The notes: a model not told the origin generated them from the sequence alone. A DNA stretch of 64,000 nucleotides from Pseudomonas sp. CHM02 (GCF_000612585.1 NZ_JFCA01000024.1:40608-104607); one strand, 5' to 3'; counted from the first letter of the stretch, positions 55,014 through 63,835 are shown. Numbers and translations are program-made.

Positions 55014-56404
55014 CGATGGGTCGCCCGCACCAGCAGTTGCTCGAGCAGCTTCAGGCCCAGTTCGATTTCCGGGTAGCTGATTTCCAGGGACGGTGCCAGG
55101 GTGATCACGTTCTTGTAGTAACCGCCCACGTCGAGAATCAACCCGAGTTTCTGGCCGTCCACCACCATGTCGCCCTTCATGCCTTCTTCGACCATGTAGT
55201 CCAGGGTCGCCTTGTCTGGCGTGAAGCCATCCGGGCCGCAGATTTCGCAACGCAGGGCCAGGCCCAGGCCGTCGACGTCGCCGATGATCGGGAAACGTTT
55301 CTGCAGGTCTTGCAGGCCTTCGAGGAAGAATTTGCCCTTGGCCATGACCATCGCGCCGTAGTCGACTTCGTTGGTCATCTTGAACATTTCCAGGCCCACC
55401 GCCGTGCCCAACGGGTTGGAAGCGAAGGTGGAGTGGGTGGAACCTGGCGGGAAAACTTTCGGGTTGATCAACTCTTCACGGGCCCAGATGCCGCCCAACG
55501 GGTTGAGGCCGTTGGTCAGCGCCTTGCCGAACACGATCACATCCGGCTGCACGTCGAAGTGCTCGATCGACCACAGCTTGCCGGTGCGGTAGAAGCCCAT
55601 CTGGATTTCGTCGGACACCATCAGGATGCCGTGCTGGTCCAGCACCTGCTTGAGTTCGCGGTAGAAGTTCATCGGCGGGATCACGTAGCCGCCGGTGCCC
55701 TGGATCGGCTCGACGTAAAACGCGGCGTATTCACTCTGGCCGACTTTCGGGTCCCACACGCCGTTGTATTCAGTCTCGAACAGGCGGGCGAATTGCTGCA
55801 CGCAGTGGCTGCCGTATTCTTCCTTGGTCATGCCTTTAGGGCCACGGAAGTGGTACGGGAACGGAATGAACTGCGCGCGCTCGCCGAAGTGGCCATAACG
55901 ACGACGGTAGCGGTAGCTGGAAGTGATCGACGAGGCGCCGAGGGTACGGCCGTGGTAGCCGCCTTCGAAGGCGAACATCAGGCTCTTGCCGTTGGTGGCG
56001 TTACGCACCACTTTCAGGGAGTCTTCGATGGACTGCGAACCGCCGACGTTGAAGTGCACGCGACCGTCGAGGCCGAATTTCTTCTTGGCGTCCACCGCGA
56101 TCATTTCCGACAGCTCGATCTTGCCTTTGTGCAGGTACTGGCTGGCGATTTGCGGCAGGGTGTCGATCTGCTGTTTCAGCGCGTTGTTCAGGCGCGGGTT
56201 GGCGTAGCCGAAGTTGACCGCCGAGTACCACATCTGCAGGTCGAGGTAGGCCTGGTCTTCGGTGTCCCACACGTAGGAGCCTTCGCAACGGCTGAAAATA
56301 CGCGGCGGCTCGATGTAGTGGACGGTGTCGCCGTAGGAGCAGTACTTGGCTTCTTTATCCAGAAGGACCTGGTCTTCGGCGGTAGCGATACGGATATCAG
56401 ACAT
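55010..56404 (-). CDS. Class III PLP-dependent aminotransferase
   Basis: The 464-residue fold-type I enzyme has EGGYHGRTLGASS, the glycine-rich PLP phosphate region, Asp in LMVSDEIQMGF and the Schiff-base lysine in VFGKALTNG, followed by GSTHSTFASNP. It belongs to the omega-amino-acid/ornithine-type group; donor and acceptor cannot be read from sequence. It overlaps the phosphatase gene by 8 nt and the hydrolase gene by 4 nt, so the three are translationally coupled. Confidence 0.92.
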   Translation of the reverse strand: MSDIRIATAEDQVLLDKEAKYCSYGDTVHYIEPPRIFSRCEGSYVWDTEDQAYLDLQMWYSAVNFGYANPRLNNALKQQIDTLPQIASQYLHKGKIELSEMIAVDAKKKFGLDGRVHFNVGGSQSIEDSLKVVRNATNGKSLMFAFEGGYHGRTLGASSITSSYRYRRRYGHFGERAQFIPFPYHFRGPKGMTKEEYGSHCVQQFARLFETEYNGVWDPKVGQSEYAAFYVEPIQGTGGYVIPPMNFYRELKQVLDQHGILMVSDEIQMGFYRTGKLWSIEHFDVQPDVIVFGKALTNGLNPLGGIWAREELINPKVFPPGSTHSTFASNPLGTAVGLEMFKMTNEVDYGAMVMAKGKFFLEGLQDLQKRFPIIGDVDGLGLALRCEICGPDGFTPDKATLDYMVEEGMKGDMVVDGQKLGLILDVGGYYKNVITLAPSLEISYPEIELGLKLLEQLLVRATHR

Positions 56405-57101
56405 GATGGAAGAGTTCCTGGTTGTCAGCAGTAAAGGAGTTGGCGTTGGCGGCGATGCCTTGTGGCAGCAGCGCCAGCAATGCAGGCACTTCGGCGAAGG
56501 TGTCGAAGCGCGCGTGAGGAATGTCGTTGGCCACGCAGTAGTCGGCGAGGCTGCCCTTGGCAAACACGAAGTCGGCGGTGGAAGCCACGCACATGTCGGA
56601 CTTGCCGTCGCCGATCACCAGCACGCGTTTGCTGCGTGGGGTGGACTTGCACTTGCACTTGCAGTTGCCGGAGGCGGCGCGGCAGGCATCGCTGGCATAC
56701 GGGAAGTCGATGCGCCAGCTGTTCTGGTCGACCTGGCGCAGGCGGTTGGCGAGGATCGGCAGCAAGGTCACGTAGTGGCGTGACAGGATCCGCGCGATGC
56801 CCTGCTCGATGCCGTCGCTGACCACTTCGATGGACGCACCCAGGCCGATCACGTGGTCGACGAAATCCGGGAAGTCCGGGTCGATCTCGACGCTGTCGAA
56901 GTACGCCAGCAGTTCGGAAGGCGTGGCCTTGATCAGCGCCAGTTGGCGGCTCAAGCATTCGCGTGAGCCGATATGCCCATCCAGCCATTCCTGTTCGATG
57001 GTTTCCCACTCGGGGCCGGCGAAGCGTTGGAGGACGTTGTCGATGACATCGGTGGGGGTGATGGTCCCGTCGAAGTCACACACGATATGCCAGTGGATCA
57101 T
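56397..57101 (-). CDS. MtnX-like HAD phosphatase
   Basis: The 234-residue HAD-IB protein has motif I DFDGTITP near residue 8, Ser in VVSDGI, and motif III/IV VLVIGDGKSDMC. A cysteine cluster in CRAASGNCKCKCK lies in the second half, similar to the Cys-rich part of MtnX. It probably dephosphorylates a small metabolite. No other methionine-salvage gene is near, so a role in salvage is not supported. First gene of the operon, 50 nt after a sigma-54 promoter. Confidence 0.88.
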   Translation of the reverse strand: MIHWHIVCDFDGTITPTDVIDNVLQRFAGPEWETIEQEWLDGHIGSRECLSRQLALIKATPSELLAYFDSVEIDPDFPDFVDHVIGLGASIEVVSDGIEQGIARILSRHYVTLLPILANRLRQVDQNSWRIDFPYASDACRAASGNCKCKCKSTPRSKRVLVIGDGKSDMCVASTADFVFAKGSLADYCVANDIPHARFDTFAEVPALLALLPQGIAANANSFTADNQELFHHV

Positions 57102-57150
57102 TGCGTTTACCTTAAGAGGAGCGCGCTCTGTGCGCTTGCAACAGGGGTAG

Positions 57151-57166
57151 AGCAGGGACTGTGCCA
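57151..57166 (-). promoter_or_regulatory. Sigma-54 promoter of the HAD-aminotransferase operon
   Basis: The minus strand reads TTGGCACAGTCCCTGCT with exact GG-N10-GC spacing; it departs from YTGGCACG-N4-TTGCW at two positions. It lies 50 nt before the HAD start codon. The operon ends in an NtrC-type activator gene. Confidence 0.8.
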
Positions 57167-57228
57167 ACTGACGCAAGCCCAGCGGGGCTGGGGCTTTGCT
57201 CGGCATGAGGGGAGATTTGTGTCGTGGG

Positions 57229-57255
57229 AGCTACAATTTTTGTAGCTTGCTACAA
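57229..57255. promoter_or_regulatory. Overlapping palindromes, candidate activator sites
   Basis: AGCTACAA-TTT-TTGTAGCT (57229-57247) overlaps TTGTAGC-TT-GCTACAA (57240-57255), giving three TTGTAGC half-sites. They lie about 75-100 nt upstream of the sigma-54 -12 element, a normal enhancer distance, between the divergent HAD and MipA genes. Confidence 0.65.
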
Positions 57256-57328
57256 ACAAGATGAGTGCTTGCGCGAGGTCAACGCTTTGCGCGTTCATGC
57301 GCACGTAATCAATCAAGGAACAGTGACC

Positions 57329-58099
57329 ATGTTGAGGATCACTTGCGCTGCACTGGCCGGTTTACTGGGCCTCTGGAGCGCTTCGAACGCGGCTCGGGCC
57401 GACGGTATCACCGGCGAAGTCGGCGCGGGCGTCAGCTACCAACCCCATGACCCAACTGGCAGCCGCTACGAAACGCGGCCCGTGCCCTATTTCGATCTGG
57501 ACTGGGGCACTGTCAGCCTGAGCACCGATGACGGCTTGACCTGGAGCGCCCTGAACACCCATGGCGTCACTGCCGGCCCGTATATCAACTACCTGCCGGG
57601 GCGCACCTCGAACGGCTCGCTGCAGGGGCTGCGCAATGTGTCGGACATGGCCGAGGTAGGCGGTTTCGTCCAATACGCGCCGGCTGATTTCTGGCGGGTG
57701 TACGCACAGCTGGGCCAGGCGGTCGGCGGCGGCCACTCGCAGAGCGGCGCGCTGGGGAAGGTCGGTGGCGAACTGGGCTACCCGCTGGGCAGCGGGGTCA
57801 TCGGCAGCAGCGGCCTGGTGGCGCACTTCGCCGATGCACGCCAAACCCAGACGTTTTTCGGCGTGGATGACAACGAGGCGGCCGCTTCGGGCTTTCGTCC
57901 ATACAACGCCGGCGGCGGCTTCCAGAACGTGACGTTGACCCAGAGTTTCGAGTTTCCCCTGGCGACCAAATGGTCGTTGCTGACCAGTGCCAGCTGGGTG
58001 CATCTGGTGGGCTCGGCGGCAGACAGCAGCATCGTCCGGCAGACCGGCGAAGTGAACCAGGGCCAGGTGCAGACAGCCATCAGCTACACCTTCGATTGA
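57329..58099 (+). CDS. MipA/OmpV-family outer membrane protein
   Basis: The 256-residue protein has a signal peptide (MLRITCAALAGLLGLWSASNAARA) and a beta-barrel pattern ending AISYTFD, with VGAGVSYQPHDP and GPYINYLPGRTS typical of MipA/OmpV. It is divergent from the HAD operon and shares its control region; a weak GG-N10-GC match (57277-57290) precedes it. AAGGA lies 10 nt before the ATG. Confidence 0.88.
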   Translation: MLRITCAALAGLLGLWSASNAARADGITGEVGAGVSYQPHDPTGSRYETRPVPYFDLDWGTVSLSTDDGLTWSALNTHGVTAGPYINYLPGRTSNGSLQGLRNVSDMAEVGGFVQYAPADFWRVYAQLGQAVGGGHSQSGALGKVGGELGYPLGSGVIGSSGLVAHFADARQTQTFFGVDDNEAAASGFRPYNAGGGFQNVTLTQSFEFPLATKWSLLTSASWVHLVGSAADSSIVRQTGEVNQGQVQTAISYTFD

Positions 58100-58123
58100 G
58101 GTTGGTCTGGGGTTTGCAATGAG

Positions 58124-58149
58124 GTCCTGGAACCCACTTTTTCCAGGAC
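58124..58149 (+). promoter_or_regulatory. Hairpin covering the desaturase ribosome site
   Basis: GTCCTGGAA and TTCCAGGAC form a 9-bp perfect stem with an 8-nt loop. The only ribosome site, AGGA (58145-58148), is in its 3' arm, 8 nt before the ATG. It may be an RNA control element or a DNA operator. Confidence 0.55.
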
Positions 58150-58156
58150 ACTCTTC

Positions 58157-59023
58157 ATGGCTCGCCCCGCTTACCGCCTGCTGCATCACTCGCTCTGGGA
58201 CCTGGTACCCATCGCCCTGGGCCTGGCACATTTCGCCTTTGTCATCTGGCTGGTTACCGCCTTCCATGGCCTGAGCTGGTGGGCCCTGGTGCCCCTGGCG
58301 CTGGTCTACGCGATCAGTCTGTCGTGGAGCATCAACAGCATCTCCCACAACCAGATCCACAACGCCTACTTCACCCATCGCGCGATGAACCGGGCCTTCG
58401 ACCTGCTGCTGTCGGTGACCATCGGTTTTTCCCAGACGCTCTACCGCGATATCCACAACCGCCATCACCGTGGCAACGCCGACCTGCCGGGCCCGGATGG
58501 CAAAACCATCGACCCGCTGTCGATCTACCAGCGCGGCCACGATGGCCAACCGGAAAACCCGTGGGCCTATACCTTCCTGAGTTTTTTTCGCGACGATCCC
58601 AAGCCGTTCTATGACGAGATGAAGCGCAAGCGCCCGGCCGATGCGCGGTGGGTCAAAATCGAGATAGGCGTGACGGTGGCGTTCTATATCGCCCTGGCGT
58701 TCTACAACTGGCAGGCGGTGCTGTGGCTGTTGCCGTTCTGGTACCTGGGCCAGTGCCTGTCATCGCTCAATGGCTACTACGAACACTTCGGCGGCAACCC
58801 GGACCTGCCGATTGCCTGGGGGGTGAGTTCCTACAGCGTGCTGTACAACCTGATCTGGATGAACAACGGCTACCACGCCGAGCACCACTACCGGCCGAAG
58901 ATGCACTGGACCAAGGTGAAGGCGTTTCATCGGGAGATTGCCGAGCAACAGCGTGAGGCGGGGGTGAAGCAGCTTCCAGTGTCACACGGGTTGGGCTTCC
59001 TGGTAGCGCACAAAAAACCCTGA
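58157..59023 (+). CDS. Membrane fatty acid desaturase
   Basis: The 288-residue protein has three histidine boxes (HNQIH, HNRHH, HAEHH) and four hydrophobic segments, the integral-membrane di-iron desaturase/hydroxylase layout. Substrate specificity is not evident. It follows the MipA gene by 57 nt; the hairpin in that gap covers its ribosome site. Confidence 0.9.
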   Translation: MARPAYRLLHHSLWDLVPIALGLAHFAFVIWLVTAFHGLSWWALVPLALVYAISLSWSINSISHNQIHNAYFTHRAMNRAFDLLLSVTIGFSQTLYRDIHNRHHRGNADLPGPDGKTIDPLSIYQRGHDGQPENPWAYTFLSFFRDDPKPFYDEMKRKRPADARWVKIEIGVTVAFYIALAFYNWQAVLWLLPFWYLGQCLSSLNGYYEHFGGNPDLPIAWGVSSYSVLYNLIWMNNGYHAEHHYRPKMHWTKVKAFHREIAEQQREAGVKQLPVSHGLGFLVAHKKP

Positions 59024-59039
59024 CTCGCCACTAACCCCT

Positions 59040-59085
59040 GTGGTGAGCAGGCTTGCCCTGCGCGAGGCAAGCTCGCTCACCACAA
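59040..59085. repeat. Short GTGGTGAGC-type inverted repeat
   Basis: TGTGGTGAGCAGGCTTGCC and GGCAAGCTCGCTCACCACA face each other across a short centre between convergent genes. Confidence 0.75.
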
Positions 59086-59107
59086 AAATCAAGCCAGGCC
59101 AACGTGA

Positions 59108-59512
59108 TCAGTTTTCTTCGCCTTCGGCCAACAGGGCGATGCCGGCGATAATCACCGCCACCCCCACCCAGTGCAGCGGGCTGATATGTTCCCCCAACCC
59201 CAGCCACGACCCCAGCAGCACCACCACAAACACCAGTGAACTCAGCGGAAACGCCAGGGACAGGCTGCTGCGCCGCAGGATCAGCATCCACACGAAAAAC
59301 GCGCCGATGTAGCTGGCGGTCGCCGCCAGGATCCCAGGGTTGCGGGCCACTTCACCCAGCCATTGCCAATTGAAATCCATCTGCCCCAATTGGTCCCCGG
59401 CCACTTTGGTGAACAACTGGCCGGCGCTTTCGGTACAGATCAACAAGGCCCACAGCACCACCGTGCCGAAGCGCCCGTGCAGCCATCCGGTATTCATCGT
59501 TTGCGTACTCAT
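59108..59512 (-). CDS. Half-size DMT/EamA transporter, second subunit
   Basis: The 134-residue protein has four membrane segments with SAGQLFTKVAGDQLG and a last helix HWVGVAVIIAGIALL, as in single-EamA (ArnE/ArnF, SMR-like) proteins. Its ATG overlaps the stop of the first half-transporter, so the two probably form a heterodimer. Confidence 0.85.
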   Translation of the reverse strand: MSTQTMNTGWLHGRFGTVVLWALLICTESAGQLFTKVAGDQLGQMDFNWQWLGEVARNPGILAATASYIGAFFVWMLILRRSSLSLAFPLSSLVFVVVLLGSWLGLGEHISPLHWVGVAVIIAGIALLAEGEEN

Positions 59513-59889
59513 GCCTGGCTCCCTGCAATCGCCACCAACATCACACCCAAGGTAATCACCAGCGTGCCCAACCAACGGCGGCGGCTGACGGTCTCGCCCA
59601 GCACCACCTTGCCCGCCAGCACCACCCCGCAATACGCCAGCGCGGCGGCCGGGAACAACAGGCTCAACGGTGCGCGGGACAGGGCCTCGAGCCACACGAA
59701 GAATTCGATCGCATAGGCACCGATCCCGGCCCACAGCAGTGGCGCATTGAACACCTGGCCCCAGAACGCATTCAGGCGAAAACCGCCATCCAGCTCGGGC
59801 AACCGGTCCAGGCCGATCTTGAAACACAGCTGGCCAATCACATCGAGCACGATGGAAAACGCCACCAGCAACACCACGGTCAGGGTCAC
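59509..59889 (-). CDS. Half-size DMT/EamA transporter, first subunit
   Basis: The 126-residue protein has four membrane segments; VLDVIGQLCFKIGLDRLP and LGTLVITLGVMLV match single-EamA proteins. It overlaps the arginase-fold gene upstream by 4 nt. The trio suggests that the transporter handles the product or substrate of that enzyme. Confidence 0.85.
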   Translation of the reverse strand: MTLTVVLLVAFSIVLDVIGQLCFKIGLDRLPELDGGFRLNAFWGQVFNAPLLWAGIGAYAIEFFVWLEALSRAPLSLLFPAAALAYCGVVLAGKVVLGETVSRRRWLGTLVITLGVMLVAIAGSQA

Positions 59890-60806
59890 GGGAACAACTC
59901 CTCAAACAGGTCGATCAGGGCTTCATTGGTAGCAGCGTTGCGCTGCAGGTCTTCGGCGCTCCAGCGCTGCGGTGGCGGCTGGTCGGAGTTGGCTTCCCAA
60001 CGCTTGAACGCGTTGCTGAAGACCGGCTGGGCGAACTCGCCGCACACGTCGATGCCGATGATGCGCTTGCGCGCCGCCAAGGCCCGCAGGGCTTGCAGCA
60101 GGTGGGTCAGGCGCATGCCGCCCTGATCCCAGTTGGTCGCCGCGTCTTCACTGGCGAGCACGTCTTTGTCGAGGGTGATCCAGATTGCTTCGGTGGGCAG
60201 GCTGCTGATCATCTGATCGAGGAACGCCGCCCAATCCAGCTCGGCCAGGTTGCGCCAGTGCAGGTGGTCTTCCTGTTGCCGATGACCTGCGCCATCCCCT
60301 ACCCGCCCCCAGACTTTGGAGGGCGCGTGCTGCCAGGGAAACAGCTGCAAATGCCCGCGCTTGAGAGCGCCAAGGTTGCCGCCGCGCAGTTGCGGGTTAT
60401 GCAGGTCATCGCTGCAGGGGCCGAGGGTGACGATGCGTTTGATCGCCGGCATTTTCAGCGCACGGTTGACCCAGGAACCACAGTGGCGCTTGGGCGCAAA
60501 GCGCACCCAGTCGGGGTGGTTGTCGAAGTGGATCAGGCTGATCGGTTCTTTGAGATCCGCGAGAAATGCCGGCGTGAGGTGGTGATAGTCGCCGGAGCCG
60601 ACAAACAGGATTTCCGGCCGCGCATCCGTGGGCCGAGGCCGTTGGGCCAGGCGCTCGACGAAGCGCTTCCAGGTTTTTTCGGTGGACCACAGGCGCAGCT
60701 TGGGGCCCAGGTCGAGCAGGTCGATACGGTGGGCGCGGCCATTGGCCAAACGCCGGGCAATCGGCGCCTGGCCCGTGAGGCTGTGGTCTAGGTCAAGAAT
60801 GTTCAA
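59886..60806 (-). CDS. Arginase/ureohydrolase-fold enzyme
   Basis: The 306-residue protein keeps the di-metal signature in diverged form: GSGDYHHLTP (cf. GGDHS), HFDNHPDW (cf. DAHxD) and ITLDKDVL (cf. SxDxD), then IIGIDVCGE. It should hydrolyse a guanidino or related amide; the substrate is unknown. TTG start with AGAGGG 9 nt upstream, and that site lies inside a hairpin. Coupled to two half-size DMT transporters. Confidence 0.8.
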   Translation of the reverse strand: MNILDLDHSLTGQAPIARRLANGRAHRIDLLDLGPKLRLWSTEKTWKRFVERLAQRPRPTDARPEILFVGSGDYHHLTPAFLADLKEPISLIHFDNHPDWVRFAPKRHCGSWVNRALKMPAIKRIVTLGPCSDDLHNPQLRGGNLGALKRGHLQLFPWQHAPSKVWGRVGDGAGHRQQEDHLHWRNLAELDWAAFLDQMISSLPTEAIWITLDKDVLASEDAATNWDQGGMRLTHLLQALRALAARKRIIGIDVCGEFAQPVFSNAFKRWEANSDQPPPQRWSAEDLQRNAATNEALIDLFEELFP

Positions 60807-60815
60807 GGCAGTGTT

Positions 60816-60836
60816 CCCTCTAAAAGCGTTAGAGGG
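60816..60836 (-). promoter_or_regulatory. Hairpin covering the arginase-like ribosome site
   Basis: CCCTCTAA and TTAGAGGG form an 8-bp stem with a 5-nt loop; the ribosome site AGAGGG is its 3' arm on the minus strand. Confidence 0.5.
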
Positions 60837-60886
60837 TCAATGCAAGGGACGGGCCAGCACTTATTTCAAAAACAATTGAGAAACAA

Positions 60887-60979
60887 ATGTGGGAGGGGGC
60901 TTGCCCCCGATGGCGGTGTATCAGTCAGGGATTTTCTAACTGGTCCACTGTCATCGTGGGCAAGCCCCCTCCCACATTT
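60887..60979. repeat. REPIN of the TGTGGGAGGGGGCTTGCCCC family
   Basis: ATGTGGGAGGGGGCTTGCCC and GGGCAAGCCCCCTCCCACAT face each other with GATGGCGGTGTATCAG beside the left arm. Confidence 0.9.
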
Positions 60980-60995
60980 TGACCTGCGTTCGGCG

Positions 60996-61649
60996 TTAGT
61001 TTTTGGATTCGCTGATGATCTGCCGGATGGCGCCTACAAAAGCTTCCGCTGGCTGGCCACCGCTGACGGCGTACTGGTCGTTGAACACGATGGTCGGCAC
61101 CGAACTCACGCCACGGGAGATCCACAGCTGCTCTTGCTCACGCACTTGGGCGGCGTATTCGTCGGAGGCGAGAATCTCGGCCGCGCGTTTGATATCCAGG
61201 CCGACGCTTTCGGCGATGATCGCCAGGGTGGCGTGGTCGGACGGGTCCTGCCCATCGGTGAAGTACGCCTTGAACAGCGCTTCCTTGAGGTTGTACTGCA
61301 AGCCTTCGAGCCCGGCCCAATGCAGCAGGCGGTGTGCATCGAAGGTGTTGTAGATACGGCTCTGGCCGTCGGTGCGAAAGGCGAAGCCCAACGCGGCGCC
61401 CATGTCGCGGATGCGCTCACGGTTGGCCTGGGATTGCTCGGCGGTGGAGCCGTATTTTTCAGTGATGTGCTCGACGATGTTCTGACCGATGGCAGGCATG
61501 TTCGGGTTCAGTTCGAACGGTTGGAAATGGATCTCGGCCTGCACCTCGGCGCCAAGCTGGTCGAGGGCTTCGGTCAGGCCGCGCAGGCCGATGATGCACC
61601 AGGGGCAGGACACGTCGCTGACGAAATCGATTTTCAGGGGAGTACTCAT
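60996..61649 (-). CDS. FrnE-like DsbA-family oxidoreductase
   Basis: The 217-residue thioredoxin-fold protein has the active site SCPWCIIG near residue 14 and the cis-Pro in [10 protein letters not shown]. Without a signal peptide it should be cytoplasmic, as FrnE/2-hydroxychromene-type DsbA proteins are. The ATG at 61649 ([18 protein letters not shown]) fits the family. Confidence 0.92.
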   Translation of the reverse strand: MSTPLKIDFVSDVSCPWCIIGLRGLTEALDQLGAEVQAEIHFQPFELNPNMPAIGQNIVEHITEKYGSTAEQSQANRERIRDMGAALGFAFRTDGQSRIYNTFDAHRLLHWAGLEGLQYNLKEALFKAYFTDGQDPSDHATLAIIAESVGLDIKRAAEILASDEYAAQVREQEQLWISRGVSSVPTIVFNDQYAVSGGQPAEAFVGAIRQIISESKN

Positions 61650-61704
61650 GGCAGGCAACCTCGCTGGCTTGAATGGGCCGCAAAGGTTGCACGATACACC
61701 AATG

Positions 61705-62724
61705 TCACAGCAGCTTCGAAGGGCCGACCGGATCGATCTGCGCCCAGTGCGCGGCATCTTCGCGATGCGCTTGCAGGTACGGCAGCACCGCCGCCAGCAA
61801 CGGCGCCTTGAACGCCTCCTGGAAACGATGGGCGAGGCCGGGGATCAGTTTCAACTGGCTGCCCTGGATATGCGCCGCCAGGTGCACGCCATGCATTACC
61901 GGCAGCAACGGGTCGGCGGTGCCGTGCACCACCAGGGTCGGCACGCGCAGTTGGTTGAGCAACGGCACACGGCTCGGTTCGGCGAGGATCGCCATGATCT
62001 GGCGCTTGACGCCGTCCGGGTTGAAGGCCCGGTCGTAGGACAGCGCCGCCTGGTGCAGCAAGACCTGGCGATCATCCTTCACGTTCGGGCTGCCCAGCGC
62101 AGCGAGCAGATCGGCTTGCTGCTCCAGGGCCACTTCACGGTTCGGCGCGCTGCGCCGCGACAGCAATTGCACCAGCGCCGCGTTCGGCGCCGGCAGGCCT
62201 TCGGCACCGGAGCTGGTCATGATCAACGTGAGGCTCTCGACCCGTTGCGGCGCCATGGCCGCCAGGTGCTGGGCGATCATGCCGCCCATGCTCGCGCCCA
62301 GCACGTGGAATTGCTCGATCTGCAAGGCGTCCATCAAACCGATGGCGTCATCGGCCATATCGGTCAAGGTATACGGCGCCGCCACCGGCAGGCCGAGCTT
62401 GTAGCGCAGCACCTCGAAGGTCAGGTTGGCGCTCGCGGGCGCCTGGCGCCACGTGGACAGGCCGACGTCACGGTTGTCGTAGCGGATCACCCGAAACCCT
62501 TGCTGGCACAGGGCGACGACAACTTCGTCGGGCCAGTGGATCAGTTGCCCGCCCAGGCCCATCACCATCAGCAAGGCCGGATCGGACGCACGGCCGATAC
62601 TCTGGTAGGCGATGCTCACCTGAGCCAGGTCGACCGTTTGGGTCGGGACATTGACATCACATCGAGAAGCCGCAAAAGACGGCAGGCCGAACAAGAGAGC
62701 GGCCAGTAAAAGCAACACGCGCAT
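61705..62724 (-). CDS. Exported alpha/beta hydrolase
   Basis: The 339-residue protein has a signal peptide ([20 protein letters not shown]), oxyanion MVMGLGGQ, nucleophile GASMGGM, Asp in HGTADPL and His in GLAHRF. It is a periplasmic or secreted esterase/peptidase-like hydrolase of unknown substrate. The ATG at 62724 is set by the signal peptide. It is divergent from metR across the MetR boxes. Confidence 0.85.
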   Translation of the reverse strand: MRVLLLLAALLFGLPSFAASRCDVNVPTQTVDLAQVSIAYQSIGRASDPALLMVMGLGGQLIHWPDEVVVALCQQGFRVIRYDNRDVGLSTWRQAPASANLTFEVLRYKLGLPVAAPYTLTDMADDAIGLMDALQIEQFHVLGASMGGMIAQHLAAMAPQRVESLTLIMTSSGAEGLPAPNAALVQLLSRRSAPNREVALEQQADLLAALGSPNVKDDRQVLLHQAALSYDRAFNPDGVKRQIMAILAEPSRVPLLNQLRVPTLVVHGTADPLLPVMHGVHLAAHIQGSQLKLIPGLAHRFQEAFKAPLLAAVLPYLQAHREDAAHWAQIDPVGPSKLL

Positions 62725-62767
62725 GAAAAACACCGAAACGCAGAACCCCAGTAGAGCGCGAGTCTGA

Positions 62768-62824
62768 TGAAGTTTGTTCAAGCGCGCTGCCACAGTTGCG
62801 TGACAGTTTGATGAAGAGTGCTCA
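62768..62824. promoter_or_regulatory. Two MetR boxes
   Basis: TGAA-GTTTG-TTCA (62768-62780) is a perfect TGAA-N5-TTCA site; TGAA-GAGTG-CTCA (62812-62824) has one mismatch. They lie 44 bp apart between metR and the divergent hydrolase. Confidence 0.8.
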
Positions 62825-62917
62825 GCGGTCATGTCGACCTGCTTATCGACAGACCCGCCAACATGAGACAAACTCACGGCATTCCAATTCATCACAAATT
62901 GTATTCATGGAGAGCCC

Positions 62918-63835
62918 GTGCTCGAAATCCGTCATCTCAAGACGCTGCACGCCCTGCGCGAAGCCGACAGCCTGGTGGAAGCCGCCGAGCGCCTGCACCT
63001 GACACAGTCGGCGCTGTCCCACCAGTTCAAGGAGCTGGAAGAGCGCCTGGGCATGCCGCTGTTCGTGCGCAAGACCAAGCCGCTGCGCTTCACCAGCGCC
63101 GGCCTGCGCCTGCTGCAACTGGCCGACGCCACCCTGCCGCTGCTGCGTGGTGCCGAACGCGACATCGCGCGATTGGCCGGCGGCACCGCCGGGCGCCTGC
63201 ACATGGCGATCGAGTGCCACAGTTGCTTCCAGTGGCTGATGCCGACCATCGACCAGTTCCGTGATGCCTGGCCGGAGGTCGAGTTGGACCTGGCCTCCGG
63301 TTTTGCCTTCGCGCCGCTCCCGGCCCTGGCCCGTGGTGATCTGGACCTGGTGGTGACGTCCGACCCACTGGAGTTGCCCGGCATTACCTACGTGCCGCTG
63401 TTCACCTACGAAGCCATGCTCGCGGTCGCCAACCAGCACCCGCTGGCGCACAAGCCGTACGTGGTGCCGGAAGACCTGCTGACCGAAACCCTCATCACCT
63501 ACCCGGTCGAACGCGACCGCCTGGACATCTTCACCCGCTTCCTCGAACCTGCCGACGTCGAACCCGCGCAGGTACGCACCTCGGAACTGACGGTGATGAT
63601 GATGCAATTGGTGGCCAGCGGCCGTGGCGTGTGCGGCATGCCCCATTGGGCGCTGCATGAATACAGCTCGCGCGGCTACGTGAAGGCCAAGCGCCTGGGC
63701 GAGAAAGGTTTGTTCGCGACGCTGTATGCGGCGATTCGTGCAGACATGCTGGATGCGCCGTATATGCGCGACTTCCTGCTGACCGCCAAGGACACCTCGT
63801 TTTCCACGCTCGATGGGGTCAGCGCGGTGCGCTGA
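62918..63835 (+). CDS. metR: LysR-type methionine regulator MetR
   Basis: The 305-residue LysR protein starts [19 protein letters not shown] with the [23 protein letters not shown] and a MetR-type effector domain ([14 protein letters not shown]). It uses homocysteine as co-inducer to control methionine genes. GTG start. MetR boxes upstream support the call and suggest autoregulation. Confidence 0.94.
   Translation: MLEIRHLKTLHALREADSLVEAAERLHLTQSALSHQFKELEERLGMPLFVRKTKPLRFTSAGLRLLQLADATLPLLRGAERDIARLAGGTAGRLHMAIECHSCFQWLMPTIDQFRDAWPEVELDLASGFAFAPLPALARGDLDLVVTSDPLELPGITYVPLFTYEAMLAVANQHPLAHKPYVVPEDLLTETLITYPVERDRLDIFTRFLEPADVEPAQVRTSELTVMMMQLVASGRGVCGMPHWALHEYSSRGYVKAKRLGEKGLFATLYAAIRADMLDAPYMRDFLLTAKDTSFSTLDGVSAVR

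Noticed and set aside
60807..60886. Guanidine riboswitch upstream of the arginase-like gene
   Set aside because: The single hairpin lacks the loop and paired-hairpin features I know for guanidine riboswitch classes.
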